Shown here: positions 43,149 to 53,141 of the stretch, piece by piece | How positions within the stretch are numbered: position 1 is the stretch's first letter | Layout of the letters: every line of letters begins with the position of its first letter | Source: an uncultured Lachnospiraceae bacterium | Lineage (GTDB): Bacteria; Bacillota; Clostridia; Lachnospirales; Lachnospiraceae | Assembly: GCA_947631685.1 (NCBI GenBank) | Contig: CANRMI010000010.1 | Span: 1 to 64,000, forward strand | DNA: 64,000 bases | Reading direction: 5' to 3' | Made by a program: the position numbers and the translations under genes | The notes under the pieces: model-generated | What the model was told of the DNA's origin: nothing | The model's input: only the letters and a program-made list of their open reading frames with translations | Databases searched by the model: none

Positions 43149-45398
43149 TTATTCCACTCCTCTCTTTTCGTGTCCCCTGGTATATTCCCTATAGGGGATC
43201 GAAGGCCGCTCTCCCCGCAGCAGTCCGGCAAAAAAGCGCAGTACCTCTTCCGTTTCTCTTTTGCTTTCCACAGTAAAGGCAAGGCGTATATCGCCTGACA
43301 TTTCCCCTCCTGCCACTTTCTCATGCAAAGACAGGGGAAGGGAATTGTACAATATGTTGAAGCAGTGACCGCAGCTGCTTACCACAGGGAAGGTCTTGTT
43401 CATGCGGTCTTTCAGATACAGCGTACCGCCCGATCCGCCTTCTTTCGTCGTAGCTTCCTTTCTACAGTTTCCCTTTGTCAGGGCCACGCAGTTTGCCGTT
43501 ACCATCAGAGGCAGCCGGCCGTAGACCACTTCCTCCAATACAGCCTTTCTCCTCCCAGGCTCCCCGCCGGAAAGCAGCGCTCTCCTTTCTCTTCCGTTGA
43601 GTTCGTAGGAAAGACAGATACTTTCCGCTCTTTCTGCCCAGAAGTCAAAGGTTTTCTGGTTAAAGCAATTCAGTCCCGCGTCCAGGGAAACAGGGCCGGT
43701 ATAGGCGGTTTCCCGCAGCCAGGCACAGGTTTCCAGATTTCTGGCTAAAACGCCGTCCACCTTTTCAAGCAGAGACTTTTTTCTCTCCCAATCCGCAAGA
43801 TCCCTGCTCCTTGTCACATAGGGCAGGGCCAGATATATCCGATAATCCCCGCCGGTCATATCTCGGCGCCTTTGAATTTCCTCCAGCTTTTCTTCTGTAT
43901 CGACCAGTTTCTCCTCCAGATAGAGAATATCCGGCCGTAGTCCGGAACCGGCCAGAGCCTCAAACTGCTCCATGCTGCTGACCAGGACTCTCACTCCATG
44001 CTTACGGTCGCGTTCCTCTCCTTCTGCCGGATATAGAGCCGGCTGTTGGGTATTTTCAGCATTTTGGCAGACTTCTGTCCGTTTGAAAGCCGGAGATCTT
44101 TCCGAAAAGGAATCTAAAAGGGCCTGAATCCCCCGCCGCCGCAGCTCATTTAAGGCCTTTAAGGGATAGAAAACATCCCCGGCCAGATACAATTCCAGAT
44201 CCTCTGCCTTTGCCGAAAAAGGAGTATTTCCCAGCTTTAACAGAGCCGTTTTGATATTTTCAGCCGAAACCGGATGGCTGCGGGCCTCCTGCGTCAAAAT
44301 TCCTTCTGTCCGGACACTGTGTATCCGGCCGTTTAGATCCTCCGCCTGAAGCGCCAGCCACGCCCTTTCCCCTGCCGTAAATCCGGCCTGCATTTTGATT
44401 TTCTTTTTAAGCGGCGTTTCCAGGTACTGACGGCGGATCTCTTCCAGTATCCTTTCGTCGCTGCCGTTGTAGGAAGGAGAAGTAAGTGTCACCATCTCCC
44501 GGCCGTTCTGTTTGAAGTAGTAGCCTTCCTGTATACCCGAACGGATATAGAGAGAAGCCAGTATTTGCTTGTCCTCCCCGCTTACGCTGTAACCCTCTTT
44601 TCCCTTTTGGGCAAAAAGATCCAGATATTTCCTATACACAGCCGTCACTCCCGCCGCATATTCCGGTTTTTTCATCCTGCCCTCTATCTTAAAGGAGTCG
44701 ATCCCGGCTTCGATCAATGCCGGTAGAATATCTATGGTACACATGTCCTTTAAGCTTAAGGGATAGCATTCTTTTCCGTCTTCTCCAATACGGTAGGGCA
44801 GCCTGCAGGGCTGGGCACAGCGTCCCCTGTTTCCGCTTCTGCCGCCTAAGAGACTGCTGAAAAGGCACTGGCCGGAATAGGAATAGCACATGGCTCCGTG
44901 AATAAAAGTCTCTATTTCCAGCCCCGTCCGCTCTTTGATTTCTGAAATCTCCGCTAAGGACAGTTCTCTCGCGGGCACAATGCGGGATACCCCCATCCGT
45001 TTCAGCATTCCGGCTCCCGCGGCCCCTGTCAGGCTCATCTGGGTGCTGGCGTGAAGGGGCAGTTCCGGGAAAGCTTCCCTGATCAGGAGCAGTGCCCCCA
45101 GATCCTGCACGATCACTCCGTCCAGCCCGGCTGCTGCACAGGGCTTTAAATAGGCCGGCAGTTCCTCCAGCTCCTGATCCTTTAGCAGGGTATTGACCGT
45201 CAGGTATACTTTTTTCCCGAATACATGGGCATAAGAAACAGCCCTGCAGACCTCTTCCTCCGTAAAATTATCCGCATAGGCCCTTGCTCCATATTTTGTG
45301 CCGGCCAGATAAACCGCGTCCGCTCCGGCGGCGACCGCCCCCAGAAAACCTTCGTAATTTCCCGCCGGTGCCAAAAGCTCCGGTAATTTCTTTCCCAT
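43149..45398 (-). CDS. U32-family peptidase/RNA hydroxylase, RlhA-like
   Basis: A 749-residue U32-family protein with the start LLAPAGNYEGFLGAVAAGAD, the family signature ETFIHGAMCYSYSGQCLFSS and the following Cys-rich NRGRCAQPCRLPYR, plus the C-terminal DUF3656-like region. E. coli RlhA hydroxylates C2501 of 23S rRNA and TrhP acts on tRNA, so an RNA hydroxylation role is likelier than proteolysis. No clear ribosome site precedes the ATG, although the start matches the family. Lies between zapA and the ftsW-like gene. Confidence 0.88.
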   Translation of the reverse strand: MGKKLPELLAPAGNYEGFLGAVAAGADAVYLAGTKYGARAYADNFTEEEVCRAVSYAHVFGKKVYLTVNTLLKDQELEELPAYLKPCAAAGLDGVIVQDLGALLLIREAFPELPLHASTQMSLTGAAGAGMLKRMGVSRIVPARELSLAEISEIKERTGLEIETFIHGAMCYSYSGQCLFSSLLGGRSGNRGRCAQPCRLPYRIGEDGKECYPLSLKDMCTIDILPALIEAGIDSFKIEGRMKKPEYAAGVTAVYRKYLDLFAQKGKEGYSVSGEDKQILASLYIRSGIQEGYYFKQNGREMVTLTSPSYNGSDERILEEIRRQYLETPLKKKIKMQAGFTAGERAWLALQAEDLNGRIHSVRTEGILTQEARSHPVSAENIKTALLKLGNTPFSAKAEDLELYLAGDVFYPLKALNELRRRGIQALLDSFSERSPAFKRTEVCQNAENTQQPALYPAEGEERDRKHGVRVLVSSMEQFEALAGSGLRPDILYLEEKLVDTEEKLEEIQRRRDMTGGDYRIYLALPYVTRSRDLADWERKKSLLEKVDGVLARNLETCAWLRETAYTGPVSLDAGLNCFNQKTFDFWAERAESICLSYELNGRERRALLSGGEPGRRKAVLEEVVYGRLPLMVTANCVALTKGNCRKEATTKEGGSGGTLYLKDRMNKTFPVVSSCGHCFNILYNSLPLSLHEKVAGGEMSGDIRLAFTVESKRETEEVLRFFAGLLRGERPSIPYREYTRGHEKRGVE

Positions 45399-45438
45399 AA
45401 AGCAAACAACGCTGCCCGCAGACCGGACAGCGCCCTTT

Positions 45439-45846
45439 CTATTTTTTATGCTCCTTTAACTCCGTTTCCAAACGTACGATCTTCTTGGCATTTTCGTTCA
45501 GCTCAGCCTGCTGCTCTTTCACGGTCTTTTCCGTGGATTCCTGCTTGATCTGGGAAGCTATCAACTCATGCTTTAAGTCGTAGAGCTCCTTTTCCTTGTT
45601 CTGCAGCTCTTCCTCCAAAAGCTCGATCTGTTTTTTGGATTTAAAGTAGTCGTCCGCAATATTTAACTGCAGCAGCACTGACTGGGTTTCATAAGGCTGC
45701 CGCCTGAAAGCGTCCAGTTTGCCGTACTCGTCCATCTTATTGTTGATATAAGAAGCCACTTTCTGTAGATATTCTTCACTTTCATATCCGCTCAAGGTAA
45801 ATATCTTTCCGCCGATGATTACCTCAGTATCCGTTTTAGAAGACAT
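45439..45846 (-). CDS. zapA: cell division protein ZapA
   Basis: A 135-residue ZapA: the N-terminal domain (EVIIGGKIFTLSGYESEEYLQKVASYINNK is the family pattern), then a long C-terminal coiled coil rich in Glu and Lys. ZapA bundles FtsZ filaments at midcell. GGGGGAAG precedes the ATG. It has a near-consensus promoter and leads the operon with the U32 protein, SEDS protein and PBP. Confidence 0.92.
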   Translation of the reverse strand: MSSKTDTEVIIGGKIFTLSGYESEEYLQKVASYINNKMDEYGKLDAFRRQPYETQSVLLQLNIADDYFKSKKQIELLEEELQNKEKELYDLKHELIASQIKQESTEKTVKEQQAELNENAKKIVRLETELKEHKK

Positions 45847-45875
45847 AAGCTTCCCCCTTTTATCGTCTTGAAGGT

Positions 45876-45904
45876 ATTATATAACATCGGCGTGGGAGTG
45901 GCAA
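45876..45904 (-). promoter_or_regulatory. promoter of the zapA operon
   Basis: Minus-strand -35 TTGCCA (45899-45904), 17-bp spacer, -10 TATAAT (45876-45881). Confidence 0.8.
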
Positions 45905-45938
45905 GCAGTTTTTCAGCCTTTCCTTCCCCGCCAGGAAC

Positions 45939-46943
45939 TCATTCCCTGGTTTCCGGTAACGGATAGCCCATATGCCTGTAAGCGGCCGGAGTCGCTACCC
46001 TTCCCCGGGGAGTACGGTTCAAAAGGCCGTTCTGAATCAGAAAAGGCTCGTACACGTCCTCAATGGTGCCGGCGTCCTCGCCGATAGCCGCCGCCAGCGT
46101 ATCTAAGCCCACCGGCCCGCCCTGAAACTTCAGGATTACGGTGGAAAGCATATTGCGGTCGATATGATCCAGCCCCATTTTGTCCACATCCATTAAATCC
46201 AGCGCTGTTCTAGCTATCTCTTCCGTAATGGCACCGTCGTACTTTACCTGGGCAAAATCCCGTACTCTCTTTAAGATCCGGTTAGCCAGCCTGGGCGTTC
46301 CCCTGCTTCTTCTCGCCAGCTCCAAGGCGCCTCCCTCGTCAATATCCACCTCCAGAATGCGGGCGGAATGCTTGATGATCTGCTGCAGCTCCGCGATCGT
46401 ATAGAACTCCAGACGGTGGATCATGCCGAATCTGTCCCTCAAGGGAGCGGTCAGCATCCCCGCCCTTGTGGTAGCTCCCACCAGCGTAAACTTCGGAAGT
46501 TCCAGGCGAACGCTGCGGGCCGAAGAACCTTTCCCGATCATAATATCTATGGCAAAGTCCTCCATGGCCGGATAGAGCACTTCCTCCACCTGCCTGTTGA
46601 GCCTGTGGATCTCATCCACAAATAAAATATCCCCTTCGTTCAGATTGTTCAAAATGGCAGCGATCTCTCCGGGCTTCTCAATGGCCGGACCGCTGGTGAT
46701 CTTCATGTTCACGCCCATCTCATTGGCAATAATGCCCGCCAACGTGGTCTTGCCCAGCCCCGGAGGTCCGTAGAAAAGCGCATGATCCAGCGCGTCTCCT
46801 CTCTGCTTTGCCGCCTCTATGTATATGCGCAGATTGGCCTTGATCTTCTCCTGTCCGATATAGTCGGAGAGATACTTGGGCCGCAGACTTCCCTCTATCC
46901 TGCTGTCCTCTTCCGTTACATTGGTTTCTATCGTTCTCGCCAT
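45939..46943 (-). CDS. ruvB: Holliday junction helicase RuvB
   Basis: The product is a 334-residue RuvB AAA+ motor: Walker [13 protein letters not shown], Walker [16 protein letters not shown] sensor, winged-helix C-terminus ([16 protein letters not shown]). It drives branch migration on RuvA-bound junctions. It lies 12 bp after ruvA with AAAGGA before the ATG. Confidence 0.98.
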   Translation of the reverse strand: MARTIETNVTEEDSRIEGSLRPKYLSDYIGQEKIKANLRIYIEAAKQRGDALDHALFYGPPGLGKTTLAGIIANEMGVNMKITSGPAIEKPGEIAAILNNLNEGDILFVDEIHRLNRQVEEVLYPAMEDFAIDIMIGKGSSARSVRLELPKFTLVGATTRAGMLTAPLRDRFGMIHRLEFYTIAELQQIIKHSARILEVDIDEGGALELARRSRGTPRLANRILKRVRDFAQVKYDGAITEEIARTALDLMDVDKMGLDHIDRNMLSTVILKFQGGPVGLDTLAAAIGEDAGTIEDVYEPFLIQNGLLNRTPRGRVATPAAYRHMGYPLPETRE

Positions 46944-46955
46944 TGTGTTTATCCT

Positions 46956-47564
46956 TTAAAATAAGTTCTTCAGAGCCGCTTTTAAAATAGCCGAGCTGTC
47001 CAGCTTCTCCGCGTTTGGAACGGCCTTTACCGCCCGCAGGCTCTCGGTCTGTCCATAACCCAGCGCGGTCAGGGCTTCCACCGCTTCCTTTAAGACGCCT
47101 TCCGCAGGCGTCAGGGTACCTCTGCTTCCCCGTTCTACCTCCATGTCGATCATCGTATCATCATAGGATACCTTATCTTTCAGCTCCAGGATCAGCCTTT
47201 CCGCCGTTCTGGCCCCAATACCCTGGGCCTTGGAGATGGCCTTGGCGTCTCCTGACAGGATTGCGTAGCGCAGGCTGTCCCCGTCCATGGCCGAAAGGAT
47301 CGCCAGGGCACCCTTTGGCCCGATCCCGCTGACCGAAATGCATTTTTTGAACAGCTCCAAATCGCTTCGGTTTAAAAAGCCGTACAGGGAAAAGGCATCC
47401 TCCCTGACCAGGGTGTAGGTATAGAGCTTTACCTGCTCTCCCACGCCCGGCAGACTCTGTGCCACCCTGCCGGAAATATTCACATTGAAGCCTACCCCGG
47501 AAACCTCTATCACCACATTCTCTTCCGTCAGCTCCGCGATCTCGCCCTTTACATACGCAATCAT
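46956..47564 (-). CDS. ruvA: Holliday junction protein RuvA
   Basis: A 202-residue RuvA with the start MIAYVKGEIAEL, OB fold (GVGFNVNISGRVAQSLP), helix-hairpin-helix motifs (VSGIGPKGALAILSA, AQGIGARTAERLILELKDK) and the C-terminal RuvB-contact domain (ALTALGYGQTES). Start set at the ATG at 47564 with AAGGA upstream. Pairs with ruvB; RecU replaces RuvC. Confidence 0.97.
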   Translation of the reverse strand: MIAYVKGEIAELTEENVVIEVSGVGFNVNISGRVAQSLPGVGEQVKLYTYTLVREDAFSLYGFLNRSDLELFKKCISVSGIGPKGALAILSAMDGDSLRYAILSGDAKAISKAQGIGARTAERLILELKDKVSYDDTMIDMEVERGSRGTLTPAEGVLKEAVEALTALGYGQTESLRAVKAVPNAEKLDSSAILKAALKNLF

Positions 47565-47591
47565 ATTCCTTATATCCTTTCCGTTTTTAAC

Positions 47592-47620
47592 AGCATACCA
47601 CAATCGAACGTATGTTTCAA
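47592..47620 (-). promoter_or_regulatory. promoter of ruvAB
   Basis: Minus-strand -35 TTGAAA (47615-47620), 17-bp spacer, -10 TATGCT (47592-47597) with TG upstream. It overlaps the last codon of the MATE gene. Confidence 0.7.
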
Positions 47621-48984
47621 GCTTTCTTTCTCAAACGGGCATACAAAAACAGAAAACAGGCCAGGTGCACCATGACGGTCAACACCCAGGAAATGGGATA
47701 GGAAATATAGAGGGTATCTAAGGAACGATGTTCTTGAAATACGGTATAGATCCAGATGATACGGAACAGACAGGCCCCGCTTAAGGACACCAGCATGGGC
47801 AGTACGGAGTAGCCGATCCCTCTGATGCAGCCCACCAGCGTATCCATGACACCACATAAAAAATAAAAACAGCACACATAGGCTATTCTCTGCAGTCCCA
47901 TGGTGATCACGGCGTCCTCTTTGGAATACAAGCGCAGCAGCAGGGAGCCCGCCAGGTACATCCCGTTCCCCATCACAAGGCCGATGACCGTCACCATACC
48001 CACGCACTGCAGCGAGATCAGTCCAATGCGCTTATACTGCCTGGCCCCGTAATTCTGGCTCACAAAGCTCACGGAAGTCTGCTGCAGGGTATTCATGGAG
48101 GTGTACACAAATCCCTCCAGATTGCTGGCAGCGGAATTGGCGGCCATGGCTGTTGCGCCAAAGGAATTGATGGAGGACTGGATCAGGATATTGGACACAG
48201 AAAAAACCGCCCCCTGCAGCCCTGCGGGAATGCCGATCCTCGCCATGGCAAACAGCTTGCTTTTCACAATGCGCAGAGACTTGATATCCAGCCGGTAATC
48301 CTCTTTTGTATTCATCAGGCAGTTTAAGACCAGCCCCGCGGAAACGATCTGAGAAACCGTGGTAGCCAGGGCAACTCCCGCTACTCCCATGGAAAATCCC
48401 ACCACCAAAGTCAGGTTCAGAATGATATTGATCACGCCGGCGACGGTGAGATAATAAAGAGGTCTCCTGGTGTCGCCTACGGCCCGCAAGATAGCCGAAC
48501 CGAAATTGTAAAGCATCATGGCAGGCATGGAAAAGAAATAAATACGCAGATACAATACGGACTGGGGCAGCACCTCATCAGGAGAGCCCATGGCTTTCAG
48601 CGCCGCGGGAGCCACAAAAAAGCCAAGAAAAATCAAAAATACCCCGCAGATAAAAGCCGTCAGCAGAGAGGTGTGCACCATTTCCGAAAGTTCCCTTTTT
48701 TGTCCGGAGCCATAAAATCTGGCGATCATGACATTGGTACCCACGGAAAGCCCCAGAAAGACATTCACCAGCAGATTGATCAGAGGGCCGTTAGAGCCCA
48801 CTGCCGCCAGGGCGTCACTGCCCACCCATCTTCCTACCACGATCATGTCGGCAGCATTAAACAACAGCTGCAGGATACCGGAGATCATCAGGGGCAGGGT
48901 AAACAGCAGGAGTTTCCCAAACAAAGGGCCGTTGCACATGTCGATCTCATAGCTTTTCATGCCGGTTTTTGTATTGTGTATCAC
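47617..48984 (-). CDS. MATE-family efflux transporter
   Basis: A 455-residue polytopic protein of the MATE (MOP) family with about twelve helices in two repeats; the start of the core reads PLFGKLLLFTLPLMISGILQ with NAADMIVVGRWVGSDALAAVG. It exports drugs or other organic cations using an ion gradient; the substrate is unknown. I use the GTG at 48984, nine bases after GGAG; the in-frame ATG at 48960 has no ribosome site. It follows leuD by 21 bp but is functionally unrelated. Confidence 0.9.
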   Translation of the reverse strand: MIHNTKTGMKSYEIDMCNGPLFGKLLLFTLPLMISGILQLLFNAADMIVVGRWVGSDALAAVGSNGPLINLLVNVFLGLSVGTNVMIARFYGSGQKRELSEMVHTSLLTAFICGVFLIFLGFFVAPAALKAMGSPDEVLPQSVLYLRIYFFSMPAMMLYNFGSAILRAVGDTRRPLYYLTVAGVINIILNLTLVVGFSMGVAGVALATTVSQIVSAGLVLNCLMNTKEDYRLDIKSLRIVKSKLFAMARIGIPAGLQGAVFSVSNILIQSSINSFGATAMAANSAASNLEGFVYTSMNTLQQTSVSFVSQNYGARQYKRIGLISLQCVGMVTVIGLVMGNGMYLAGSLLLRLYSKEDAVITMGLQRIAYVCCFYFLCGVMDTLVGCIRGIGYSVLPMLVSLSGACLFRIIWIYTVFQEHRSLDTLYISYPISWVLTVMVHLACFLFLYARLRKKA

Positions 48985-49005
48985 GTTGTCCCGCTCCTTT
49001 GGCAG

Positions 49006-49491
49006 TTACTTGTTGTTAATGTAATTAATCAGACCCTCCGCCGCAATGATCTTCTGCATAAAGGGAGGAAATGCCTGCCCTTTAAAAGTGGTTCCCCTGG
49101 TAATATCGGTGATGATGCCGGAATCAAAGTCCACTTCCACTTCATCTCCCGCCTGGATGCTTTCCGCTGCTTCCGGGCACTCGATAATAGGCAGGCCGAT
49201 ATTGATGGCGTTGCGGTAAAAGATGCGGGCGAAGGTTTCCGCGATGACGCAGCTTACTCCCGCCGCTTTAATGGCAATGGGGGCATGTTCTCTGGAAGAA
49301 CCGCAGCCAAAGTTCTTGTTGGCCACGATAATATCCCCCTTCTTTACTTTTTTCACAAAGTCTTTGTCAATGTCCTCCATGCAGTGCGCAGCCAGCTCTG
49401 CCGGAACGGAGGTGTTTAAGTATCTCGCGGGGATGATGACATCCGTATCCACATTGTCCCCATATTTAAAAACAGTTCCCTTTGCGTTCAT
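49006..49491 (-). CDS. leuD: 3-isopropylmalate dehydratase small subunit
   Basis: A 161-residue LeuD of the short archaeal/Clostridial type: [16 protein letters not shown] at the start and the swivel-domain motif [11 protein letters not shown]. It forms the enzyme with LeuC, isomerising 2- to 3-isopropylmalate in leucine synthesis. Starts 15 bp after leuC. Confidence 0.95.
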   Translation of the reverse strand: MNAKGTVFKYGDNVDTDVIIPARYLNTSVPAELAAHCMEDIDKDFVKKVKKGDIIVANKNFGCGSSREHAPIAIKAAGVSCVIAETFARIFYRNAINIGLPIIECPEAAESIQAGDEVEVDFDSGIITDITRGTTFKGQAFPPFMQKIIAAEGLINYINNK

Positions 49492-49506
49492 GTCCGCTTC
49501 CTCCTC

Positions 49507-50766
49507 CTACAATGCTTCCGGGCCGGTGATCTTTCCGGCTACGGCGCTTGCCGCCGCTACCGCGGGACTGGCCAGATAAATTTCGGAGCTTACATGCCCC
49601 ATACGTCCTACAAAGTTACGGTTTGTGGTGGATACGCAGCGCTCTCCCTCAGCTAAGATGCCCATATATCCTCCCAGGCAGGGACCGCAGGTGGGGGTGC
49701 TGACAACGGCGCCCGCCTCTATAAAGGTCTTTAAAAGCCCCTCTTCCATAGCGTCCATGTAAATCTTCTGGGTGGCGGGAATGACAATGCAGCGCATTCC
49801 CTTCGCTACATGACGTCCCTTCAGCACCTTGGCGGCGATCTTAAGATCCTCCAGCCTGCCGTTGGTACAGGAGCCGATGACCACCTGGTCTATGGCAATA
49901 TCTCCTACCTCATCAATGGTATGGGTATTTTCCGGCAGATGGGGAAATGCCACCGTAGGCTTTAAGGTACTAAGATCGATGGTGTATTTTTCGTCGTACA
50001 CCGCGTCCGCGTCCGCTTCATATACGGTGTAGGAACGGGAGGAATGCTCCGCCATATAGGCTTTGGCCGCTTCGTCCACAGGGAAGATGCCGTTTTTCGC
50101 ACCGGCTTCGATCGCCATATTTGCGATGGTAAAGCGGTCGTCCATACTCAGATTGGCGATACCGTCCCCTGTAAATTCCAAAGATTTGTAGAGAGCGCCG
50201 TCCACGCCTATCATACCGATGATATGTAAGATCACGTCCTTGCCGGAAACCCATTCGGAGGGCTTTCCTGTCAGCGTGATCTGGATGGCTCCCGGCACCT
50301 TGAACCAGGCCTTTCCCGTAGCCATACCGGCCGCCATATCCGTGCTTCCCACACCGGTGGAAAACGCGCCCAGAGCGCCGTAGGTACAAGTATGGGAATC
50401 CGCTCCGATGATCACGTCCCCCGCTACGGTCAGTCCTTTTTCCGGCAGCAGCGCATGCTCGATTCCCATCTCTCCTACTTCAAAATAGTTGGTGATGTCA
50501 TGCTTTCTGGCAAATTCCCGGACACATTTGCAGTGTTCCGCGGATTTGATGTCTTTGTTGGGTACGAAATGATCCGGCACCAGGGCTATCTTATCCCTGT
50601 CAAAAACGCCGTTCGTTTTCATTTTCTCCATTTCCTTGATGGCGACCGGGCTGGTGATGTCATTGCCCAGCACCAGATCCAGATCCGCTTCTATCAGTTG
50701 TCCCGCTTCCACCGACGCAAGATGCGCGTGGGCAGCCAGGATTTTCTGCGTCATTGTCATTCCCAT
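49507..50766 (-). CDS. leuC: 3-isopropylmalate dehydratase large subunit
   Basis: A 419-residue LeuC of the archaeal-type subgroup. Iron-sulfur cluster ligands lie in [11 protein letters not shown] and [13 protein letters not shown]; substrate-binding [20 protein letters not shown] is present. GGAGGAA precedes the ATG and a strong promoter lies 45 bp upstream. leuA and leuB are not in the window. Confidence 0.95.
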   Translation of the reverse strand: MGMTMTQKILAAHAHLASVEAGQLIEADLDLVLGNDITSPVAIKEMEKMKTNGVFDRDKIALVPDHFVPNKDIKSAEHCKCVREFARKHDITNYFEVGEMGIEHALLPEKGLTVAGDVIIGADSHTCTYGALGAFSTGVGSTDMAAGMATGKAWFKVPGAIQITLTGKPSEWVSGKDVILHIIGMIGVDGALYKSLEFTGDGIANLSMDDRFTIANMAIEAGAKNGIFPVDEAAKAYMAEHSSRSYTVYEADADAVYDEKYTIDLSTLKPTVAFPHLPENTHTIDEVGDIAIDQVVIGSCTNGRLEDLKIAAKVLKGRHVAKGMRCIVIPATQKIYMDAMEEGLLKTFIEAGAVVSTPTCGPCLGGYMGILAEGERCVSTTNRNFVGRMGHVSSEIYLASPAVAAASAVAGKITGPEAL

Positions 50767-50810
50767 AGGGGTTCCTCCTTTAGCTCCCGTATTTTTCTCG
50801 CTTATAATTA

Positions 50811-50839
50811 ACTATAATCCGGAATGATGCCGATGTAAA
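50811..50839 (-). promoter_or_regulatory. promoter of leuCD
   Basis: Minus-strand -35 TTTACA (50834-50839), 17-bp spacer, -10 TATAGT (50811-50816). No T-box or leader-peptide attenuator fits in the short leader. Confidence 0.8.
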
Positions 50840-50848
50840 GGGCTTCTT

Positions 50849-53095
50849 TTATCCTAAACAGGGGAAAAAAAGGAAGACTTTGAACAAATCTCCGTCGCTT
50901 TCCAGCCGGAAAGTGCCGCCCTGCAGCTCCGTCAGACTCTTGGCGATCGCCAGTCCTAAACCGCTTCCCTCCGTATTTCTGGATGCGTCTCCCCGTACAA
51001 AACGTTCCGCAAGCTCCGACACATCCATACTGATCTCAGAAGCCGAAATATTTTTCAAACAGACGGCAATATGCCCGTTTTCTGTCTTCCCCTGCACGTA
51101 GACTCTGGTCCCTTTGAGCGCGTATTTGGCAATATTCAGGAAGAGATTTTCAAAGATACGGTAGGTCTTCTGGCTGTCTAAAAGAACCGTAACCCTTTCT
51201 GTCGGCAGTTCCATGCGAATGTCCAGACTGGCCGCCTCCAGCTTGTCGGCCATTTCCAAACGGACCTGCTTTATCAGGCTGCAGATGTCCACTTCCACAT
51301 ATTTTAAGTTCATGCTGCCGCTGGTGGCCTTGGAGATTTCAAACAGATCTTCGATCAAAACCTTCAGCCTTTCCGATTTTCTTTCCAAAATCTCCAGGTA
51401 TTCCTGTTTCTGCTCTTCTGTAGCATTGGGCTCCTTCATCAAGTCCACATAGGTGGTAATGGCTGTCAGAGGCGTTTTGAGATCGTGGGATACGTTGGTG
51501 ATCAGCTCGGACTTCATTCTCTGGCTTTTGATCTCCGCCTCCACCGCTGCCTTAAAACCGCCCTGAATCTTTAGGAGTTCTTCTTTTAAAGGATTAAAGA
51601 TCCCCAAATCCTCCTTTAGGTCAACATTCAGATTGCCCCTTGAGATCTCCTGTATTCCAGAAAGCAGCAGCCGGTATTTTTTCTGGATCCTGCTTACATA
51701 AATCCGTAAGAACAGGTAAAGCAGAGCGCAGTAAATAAGCGGCAGGATAAGGTTTCCGGGCAGAAATACCAGTAAAAACGCGGCCAATCCGTTCACCAGT
51801 ACCATACTCAGGATCTTTTTTCCGGCCTTTTTACTGAGGTCGATATGCTCCCAGGCATCTTCCAGCCGGATAAACTGCCGTTTGCAGAAAGGGAATACTC
51901 GATATGTCAGGCTGTATTCCCGGATGTATCGCCTGAAACCCTTTCCTAACAGAGGTCTGGCGCACATTCCCAGATACCAGGCCGCCAGAAAAAGCAGATA
52001 CAGAAAGAATCCATGCTGCAAAAACGCCAGATCATCCGCGGTCTGCCTGGAGATTGCCAGGAAACTTTTCATTCCCGCCGCGCTCACACCCTCTAAAAGT
52101 CTGGCCGTTTCCTCCACAAACCCTGTGAGAAAAGACATAAGACAACAGCTAAAAACCACTAAGACCTCCAGGGGCATCCTGCATATTTTGTGAAGGGAGA
52201 AGGATTCTCCCGCCAGCTTCTGCAGGGGCAGAAGGAGGGCCAAAAGGAACACGATCACCCCCGCAAGCTGCAGACATCTGCCTATACCGGAAGCGGTATA
52301 GAGGCCGAACATATTCTGCGTATAATAAATGTTCCTGTAACCGTCCGACAGATAAAATACCTCTCCCTGAACCAGCTGTTCCCAGTCAGACTGGGTGATG
52401 CCGTATATGATCCTGCAGTTTTCCGGACTTTTTCCATACTGCAGGATATCAAAACGGCTGCTGTCCCCAAAAAACGGGTATGTGGACTCTTCCAGATATT
52501 CTTCCAGCAGTTTATTTTTGATCAAAAGGTTTTCCGCCGCATTTTTCATCAGCCTTTCCGTATCGGTGGACTGGGCGTTCACCACATTGGCAAATCCGTT
52601 TTCGTCATAGACGATCTCCAGATAATAATAGTAGTCCTCTTTGTTGATATTTCCCGTCAGGGTATTGCTGATGGAAATACCGGTTCTAAGATCCTCAATA
52701 TAATAATCACAGATACCGAAATACCTGACATTATTGTTTTCCACGACTTCCTTCATGGCTTCATTGAACTTTTCCTCTGCGCTGTCAGGCCCGATAGACT
52801 CTGCATCGAACAGCTTCTCTATGTCCAGGATATACAGATCGCTGTAACGCTTGGAACTGCCGGTCAGCTTTTCCTGCAGATTTTTATACAGTACATAGTT
52901 TTCCTTTAACAGTTCTTTTAAACTGTTTCCATATTCAAACGGACTTTCCTTGTTGGCACTGACATAGTCCCGCACTCCTCCGTAAGTGCTCATGACCGTC
53001 ACAGCGGCTATGAGCGGAACGCAGAGAGAAATAACGGCCACCCACCATTTTCCGCCCTTTCTGCCGGCGTGTTTATTTTCCACTTTTGCTTCCAT
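50849..53095 (-). CDS. sensor histidine kinase
   Basis: The product is a 748-residue membrane kinase. A membrane segment near residues 18-38 is followed by an external region of about 230 residues, then a cluster of five or six membrane helices (about 265-470), a HAMP-like segment, the HisKA domain (NVSHDLKTPLTAITTYVD, phosphorylated His) and an ATPase domain. That domain has the N box (IFENLFLNIAKYAL) and FVRGDASRNTEGSGLGLAIA; the usual DxG G1 box reads KNIS, a variant seen in related Firmicutes kinases. The signal is unknown. It follows the response regulator gene by 46 bp. Confidence 0.9.
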   Translation of the reverse strand: MEAKVENKHAGRKGGKWWVAVISLCVPLIAAVTVMSTYGGVRDYVSANKESPFEYGNSLKELLKENYVLYKNLQEKLTGSSKRYSDLYILDIEKLFDAESIGPDSAEEKFNEAMKEVVENNNVRYFGICDYYIEDLRTGISISNTLTGNINKEDYYYYLEIVYDENGFANVVNAQSTDTERLMKNAAENLLIKNKLLEEYLEESTYPFFGDSSRFDILQYGKSPENCRIIYGITQSDWEQLVQGEVFYLSDGYRNIYYTQNMFGLYTASGIGRCLQLAGVIVFLLALLLPLQKLAGESFSLHKICRMPLEVLVVFSCCLMSFLTGFVEETARLLEGVSAAGMKSFLAISRQTADDLAFLQHGFFLYLLFLAAWYLGMCARPLLGKGFRRYIREYSLTYRVFPFCKRQFIRLEDAWEHIDLSKKAGKKILSMVLVNGLAAFLLVFLPGNLILPLIYCALLYLFLRIYVSRIQKKYRLLLSGIQEISRGNLNVDLKEDLGIFNPLKEELLKIQGGFKAAVEAEIKSQRMKSELITNVSHDLKTPLTAITTYVDLMKEPNATEEQKQEYLEILERKSERLKVLIEDLFEISKATSGSMNLKYVEVDICSLIKQVRLEMADKLEAASLDIRMELPTERVTVLLDSQKTYRIFENLFLNIAKYALKGTRVYVQGKTENGHIAVCLKNISASEISMDVSELAERFVRGDASRNTEGSGLGLAIAKSLTELQGGTFRLESDGDLFKVFLFFPCLG

Positions 53096-53141
53096 TTTTT
53101 CTCCCCTTCATTCTGCCGTCAATACGGCTCTTTTCTAACTG

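Noticed and set aside
45411-45433. Terminator between zapA and the U32 gene
   Set aside because: A hairpin with arms CGCTG/CAGCG is present but lacks a T run; the genes probably stay in one transcript.
48673-49419. Plus-strand 248-codon frame
   Set aside because: Spans the antisense of the MATE and leuD genes and their junction; shadow frame.
52190-52909. Plus-strand 239-codon frame opposite the sensor kinase
   Set aside because: Shadow of the membrane/external part of the kinase gene.
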